From an uncultured Oscillospiraceae bacterium (GTDB lineage Bacteria > Bacillota > Clostridia > Oscillospirales > Acutalibacteraceae), in contig URFG01000007.1 in the NCBI GenBank assembly GCA_900547095.1, positions 7,539 through 71,538 on the forward strand: a stretch of DNA of 64,000 nt, read 5' to 3'. The notes beneath the pieces were generated by a model that was not told where the DNA came from, did not search any database, and was given only the letters and a program-made list of their open reading frames with translations. The translations under genes were made by a program, and so were the position numbers. Shown one piece after another: positions 60,674-64,000 of the stretch (position 1 is its first letter; every line of letters starts with the position of its first letter).

Positions 60674-61426
60674 ATGTCATCGGTTTTGCCTATATTATCA
60701 ATAGAAAAAGCATTTTTACTGATAGAGATCATCTGTGAAAAAGGACCTCTTGGAGCTACAGAGCTTGCAAAGCTGTCAAAACTCAACAAAACCACCGCTT
60801 TTAGGATACTTTCTACTCTTTCAAGTCTTGGATATTTATCGCAGGACAAGCAGACAAAAAAATATAATATCACTCTTAAATTTCTTAAAATTTCCTCTAA
60901 AAGCCTGTCCGATACGGATATTATAAAATATGCTAAACCGCATTTAAAGGCTCTCTCGGATTTAACGGGAGAAACCGTGCATTTAGTTGAGAGAAGCGGA
61001 AATGAAATTATATACATCGATAAATATGAAAACTTTGCAAATTCCGTAAGAATGGTGTCAAGAGTGGGTATTTCGCTGCCTATGATAAGAACTGCCGTGG
61101 GAAAAGCCATAATGGCAAAAGGAAGCGAAGATGAAACAGAAGATATTTGGAAAAGCTCCGAAATCATCAAAAAAACACAAAGAACAATTACCGATCTTAA
61201 CGAATTTAAGGCAGAACTTAAAAAGGTCAAGGAAAACGGGTATGCCACCGATATCGAAGAAAACGAAGAAGGGGTTAGCTGTGTTGCGGCGGCAGTGTGC
61301 GATATAAAAGGAAATTATAAATATGCTGTAAGCGTATCGGCGCCGTCTTCAAGGATGACCGAAGAAAACATAAGAAAAACGGGTATCGCGGTTTTAAAGA
61401 CCGCACGCGAATTATCGGAAATATAA
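60674..61426 (+). CDS. IclR-family transcriptional regulator (KdgR-like)
   Basis: 250 residues. N-terminal winged helix (about 10-70: ATELAKLSKLNKTTAFRILSTL) and C-terminal IclR effector domain with GETVHLVERSGNEIIYIDK and EENEEGVSCVAAAV. Family members governing KDG metabolism (KdgR) sense 2-keto-3-deoxygluconate; divergent placement to eda-kdgK and the palindrome at 60542-60560 support this role. GGAAGTG precedes the ATG. Confidence 0.88.
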   Translation: MSSVLPILSIEKAFLLIEIICEKGPLGATELAKLSKLNKTTAFRILSTLSSLGYLSQDKQTKKYNITLKFLKISSKSLSDTDIIKYAKPHLKALSDLTGETVHLVERSGNEIIYIDKYENFANSVRMVSRVGISLPMIRTAVGKAIMAKGSEDETEDIWKSSEIIKKTQRTITDLNEFKAELKKVKENGYATDIEENEEGVSCVAAAVCDIKGNYKYAVSVSAPSSRMTEENIRKTGIAVLKTARELSEI

Positions 61427-61427
61427 A

Positions 61428-61835
61428 CTATCTTCTTTTATAAAGTATAAGTTCTGGATCGCTACCGTCACGCCCACAAGAGCAGATAAGAATAAAACCA
61501 GCGAAGCTTTCCGCTCCGAAGCACACTCCTAAATCGGCAAATTCGATCCGATTTCCGAAAAAAAACCGTATCATTTCTTAAAAACGCGGTTTTTTCTCCG
61601 CTTTCAAGAGGATATTTTAAATTTATATACTCACCGGGAATTTCAAAAAGCTCAGAAATTTCCGGTATTTTTTCTGCCTTTAAATAAAAATTTATCTCGC
61701 CTACAAGCTTTGATTTGAATTCGGAGTAATATTTTTTTCCTCCCATGCTTAAATACTTTTCTGCTATACAAGATCCTACGAATTCGCCTTTTGCAAAACA
61801 GGAATTTTTTAAGCTGCATTTTCACACCTTGCCAC
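61428..61835 (-). pseudogene. Frameshifted small gene of unknown function
   Basis: Not recognised. A GTG at 61835 with AGGGGGAG upstream starts VARCENAA, stopping at TAA. After a -1 slip in the A-rich TTAAAAAATT the frame goes on as LKNSCFAKGEFVGSCIAEKY and on to NDTVFF; a second shift by one in the run of eight T (61558-61565) gives GNRIEFADLGVCFGAESFAG and ends naturally at TAG 61428, two bases from the IclR stop. About 130 coherent residues result. Both shifts are at homopolymers, so either real decay or assembly error is possible. Confidence 0.5.
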
Positions 61836-61891
61836 ATTATCTCCCCCTTTAATATTTAATATCATAAAACTACGATTTTTTCAAGTGTTCA

Positions 61892-61920
61892 TTGACTTAA
61901 AATAACTTATATAATATAAT
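61892..61920 (+). promoter_or_regulatory. Promoter of the alpha-galactosidase gene
   Basis: TTGACT (61892-61897), 17-nt spacer, TATAAT (61915-61920). Confidence 0.75.
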
Positions 61921-61953
61921 TATTAAAATAATACATAATAAGGCGGTTGTTTT

Positions 61954-63864
61954 ATGAAAATCATAAAAGCATATCTTAACTTATGCGATAATTCAACTCA
62001 GGATTATGATATAAAAACAGAAATAAAAGATATTAAAGGTGTTAAAGCCGTTTATTTTAAAGGCTTTTCGAAAATGCCGCTCGATATGGATTTCGGCGCG
62101 GGAATAGACTTTAAAATTGAAGGTTTTGAAAGCTTTGTATCCGATTTCAGGCATTGCGAGATATGGTGTATGCCCGCATTCGGAAAAGACACTAAAGATA
62201 TTCCCGACGAAACACAGGGACTTATCTGCAAAAAGGCCGACGGAAGCTTTGCTGTAGTTATCCCCGTCGTTTCGAAAAAATATAAATGCGTGCTCTGCGG
62301 AAAAGAACACGGCATTATCACAGCAAAGCTTTTCAGCTGGTATGATAAGCTTTCTTATTGTGACGAGCTGGCATTCGTTTATGCAGAGGGCGATGATCCT
62401 TTTAAACTTCTTGAAAGCACTGTTAAAACAGCTCTCGAAGAATTAAACACAGGCGTGAGGATAAGAGCCGAAAGAAGATACCCCGAAATATTTGAATATC
62501 TCGGCTGGTGCAGCTGGGACGCTATGGAAATCCGAGTAAACGAAGACGATCTTCTTAAAAAATGCGAAGAATTCAAAGAGAAAAACATTCCTGTTAAATG
62601 GGCTGTTATTGACGATATGTGGGGCGAAGTTCACGATTTTTACGGAATGAAATATGAAAACCGCCGTGAAATGTTTAATATAATGCACTATTCAAAGCTT
62701 TATTCCTTTAAAGCCGACCCTATAAGATTTCCTAACGGACTTAAAAATTGCATTAAGGGAATGAACGATTACGGTATAACCGTCGGAATGTGGCACCCTA
62801 CCACCGGATATTGGATGGGAATAGATCCCGAGGGCGAAGTTTATAAAGATCTTAAGGACTCTATTATTTACACTCAAAAAGGCGCTTACATCCACGATTA
62901 CAAGCAGGAAAATTCTTATAGATTTTATAATGCTTACCACGATTATTTAAGAAAATGCGGAGTTGAATTCGTAAAAATTGATAATCAGAGCATAAGTAAA
63001 AGATTTTATAAAAATCTTGCGCCTGTAGGCGAGGTCGCAAAAAACTATCACGACGGTATGGAAGCCTCTGTAGGTCAGCATTTTGACAACGCAATGATAA
63101 ATTGTATGGGTATGGCAAGCGAGGATATGTGGAGCAGGTCTGTAAGCCCTCTTTCAAGGTGCAGCGACGATTTCCAGCCTGAGGACAGTGCCTGGTTCTT
63201 AAAGCATATTATGCAGTGCTCCTATAACGATCTTATTCAGGGGCAGTTTTATTTCTGCGACTGGGATATGTGGTGGACCGACGACGGACAGGCTGTTAAA
63301 AACAGCATTTTAAGGGCCGTCAGCGGAGGCCCGATATATGTGAGCGATAAGATAGGCAGAAGCAACAGAGATATCCTTATGCCGCTTATTACCAACGACG
63401 GCAAAATATTGCGGTGCGACAGGCCCGCATTCCCCACCGCCGACTGCCTGACTGAAGATCATACCGAAAATGATAAGATATTCAAGCTTCAAAATGTCTG
63501 TGACGAAAGCGGAATTATTGCCGTGTTTAATATCAATAAGGATGAAAATCCCGTGAACGGAACGGTTTCTCCCTCGGAGGTTTACGGATTAGAGGGCGAA
63601 GAATTCGCAGTATATGAGCATTTTTCAAAGGAGCTTTTAATTCTTAAAAAGAACGAAAAGTTCAATGTAAAGCTTGATACTATAAACGATTATAAGCTTT
63701 ACATTATCGTTCCTTTAAAAGACGGATTTGCACCTATCGGCAGAACGGATAAATTCATTTCGCCTAAAACCGTTCGCGGTGTATTCGGCGGTAAAGTCGA
63801 ACTGACAGAGCCGGGCGAATACGCTTATGTTGAAAACAAAAAGTTAGTAATAAATAAATCATAA
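61954..63864 (+). CDS. Sip1-related alpha-galactosidase (GH36 type)
   Basis: 636 residues. Relative of plant Sip1/raffinose synthase and bacterial alpha-galactosidases: EYLGWCSWDAM (about 183-193), VKWAVIDDMWG, TVGMWHPTTGYWMG, VKIDNQS with the likely nucleophile Asp, SRCSDDFQ with the likely acid/base Asp, and GPIYVSDKIG. No signal peptide, so it acts in the cytoplasm on imported galactosides. AAGGCGG precedes the ATG. Own promoter and terminator; its link to the KDG genes is only proximity. Confidence 0.85.
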   Translation: MKIIKAYLNLCDNSTQDYDIKTEIKDIKGVKAVYFKGFSKMPLDMDFGAGIDFKIEGFESFVSDFRHCEIWCMPAFGKDTKDIPDETQGLICKKADGSFAVVIPVVSKKYKCVLCGKEHGIITAKLFSWYDKLSYCDELAFVYAEGDDPFKLLESTVKTALEELNTGVRIRAERRYPEIFEYLGWCSWDAMEIRVNEDDLLKKCEEFKEKNIPVKWAVIDDMWGEVHDFYGMKYENRREMFNIMHYSKLYSFKADPIRFPNGLKNCIKGMNDYGITVGMWHPTTGYWMGIDPEGEVYKDLKDSIIYTQKGAYIHDYKQENSYRFYNAYHDYLRKCGVEFVKIDNQSISKRFYKNLAPVGEVAKNYHDGMEASVGQHFDNAMINCMGMASEDMWSRSVSPLSRCSDDFQPEDSAWFLKHIMQCSYNDLIQGQFYFCDWDMWWTDDGQAVKNSILRAVSGGPIYVSDKIGRSNRDILMPLITNDGKILRCDRPAFPTADCLTEDHTENDKIFKLQNVCDESGIIAVFNINKDENPVNGTVSPSEVYGLEGEEFAVYEHFSKELLILKKNEKFNVKLDTINDYKLYIIVPLKDGFAPIGRTDKFISPKTVRGVFGGKVELTEPGEYAYVENKKLVINKS

Positions 63865-63888
63865 AATAAATATTTTTTATCTGATATT

Positions 63889-63931
63889 AAAAAAAGGCAC
63901 TCTGTTTTTATAAAAACAGAGTGCCTTTTTT
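63889..63931. terminator. Bidirectional terminator after the alpha-galactosidase gene
   Basis: AAAGGCACTCTGTTTTTA pairs with its complement in 63913-63931 around a short loop; T run to the right, A run to the left. It also serves the minus-strand tRNA. Confidence 0.88.
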
Positions 63932-63945
63932 CGCTTAATGCGGCA

Positions 63946-64000
63946 TGGTGGAGACGAAGAGGATCGAACTCTCGACCTTACGGATGCGAACCGTACGCTC
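63946..64000 (-). tRNA. tRNA-Ala (anticodon CGC), 5' part outside window
   Basis: On the minus strand the 3' 55 bases are visible: anticodon stem TACGG/CCGTA with loop TTCGCAT (anticodon CGC), T-arm GAGAG-TTCGATC-CTCTT, acceptor strand CGTCTCC, discriminator A and encoded CCA. Position 70 is T, compatible with the G3:U70 pair that marks tRNA-Ala; base 3 itself lies outside. Confidence 0.85.

Noticed and set aside
1..64000. CRISPR array, insertion sequence or prophage
   Set aside because: No regularly spaced repeats, transposase, integrase or phage gene was found on either strand.

Overview
The window looks like the chromosome of a strictly anaerobic, moderately low-GC Clostridia member, probably of the Ruminococcaceae/Oscillospiraceae type. 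Supporting signs are type III glutamine synthetase, an ammonium channel fused to PII, an IspH-S1 fusion, LL-diaminopimelate aminotransferase, an Rnf complex, an HdrABC/Flx-type module, HydEFG maturases, T-box control and AGGAG-type ribosome binding sites with consensus TTGACA-17-TATAAT promoters. No insertion sequence, prophage or CRISPR array was seen. This is core metabolism rather than an island.

Layout. 1-8.1 kb: nitrogen block. A class II glutamine amidotransferase (glutamate synthase type) diverges from glnN, amt-PII, asnB and a LL-DAP aminotransferase. glnN has an ANTAR-type two-hexaloop leader and asnB a T-box-like leader. 8.2-13.1 kb: rnfCDGEAB. 13.2-19.2 kb (minus): ispH-rpsA, cmk and a YhiN-type flavoprotein, then a small operon with a J-domain protein. 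19.3-23.8 kb: sugar ABC transporter and malQ. 23.9-35.4 kb (minus): one long operon for malate dehydrogenase, fumarase, HdrBCA, Flx-like subunits, soluble FrdBA and a small membrane protein. 35.7-38.1 kb: P-type ATPase. 38.1-45.0 kb (minus): F-type ATP synthase operon led by a DUF1275 gene. 45.1-50.9 kb: LysR regulator, a dead diacylglycerol kinase gene and the hydrogenase maturation operon. 51-57.7 kb: PAP2-pssA-psd, dapF-dapL, a glycosyltransferase, a D-lactate dehydrogenase and thioredoxin. 57.8-64 kb: tRNA-Trp, two small AT-rich ORFs, eda-kdgK with a divergent IclR regulator, a decayed ORF, a Sip1-type alpha-galactosidase and a tRNA-Ala cut by the window end.

How it fits together. The most interesting unit is the 24-35 kb operon. 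It encodes a complete path oxaloacetate -> malate -> fumarate -> succinate, beside an NADH-oxidising Flx-like module and a flavin-bifurcating HdrABC, with a fumarate reductase that has no membrane anchor. I infer that NADH oxidation is split between fumarate (uphill acceptor) and ferredoxin, and that the reduced ferredoxin feeds Rnf (8-13 kb) or an [FeFe] hydrogenase matured by HydEFG (47-51 kb). Rnf would then charge the ATP synthase (38-44 kb). The ATP synthase is itself odd: no delta-subunit gene is present, the alpha subunit carries an N-terminal domain resembling the delta C-terminal domain, and the c subunit has a signal-peptide-like extension.

All calls come from reading the sequence. 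No database search was run.
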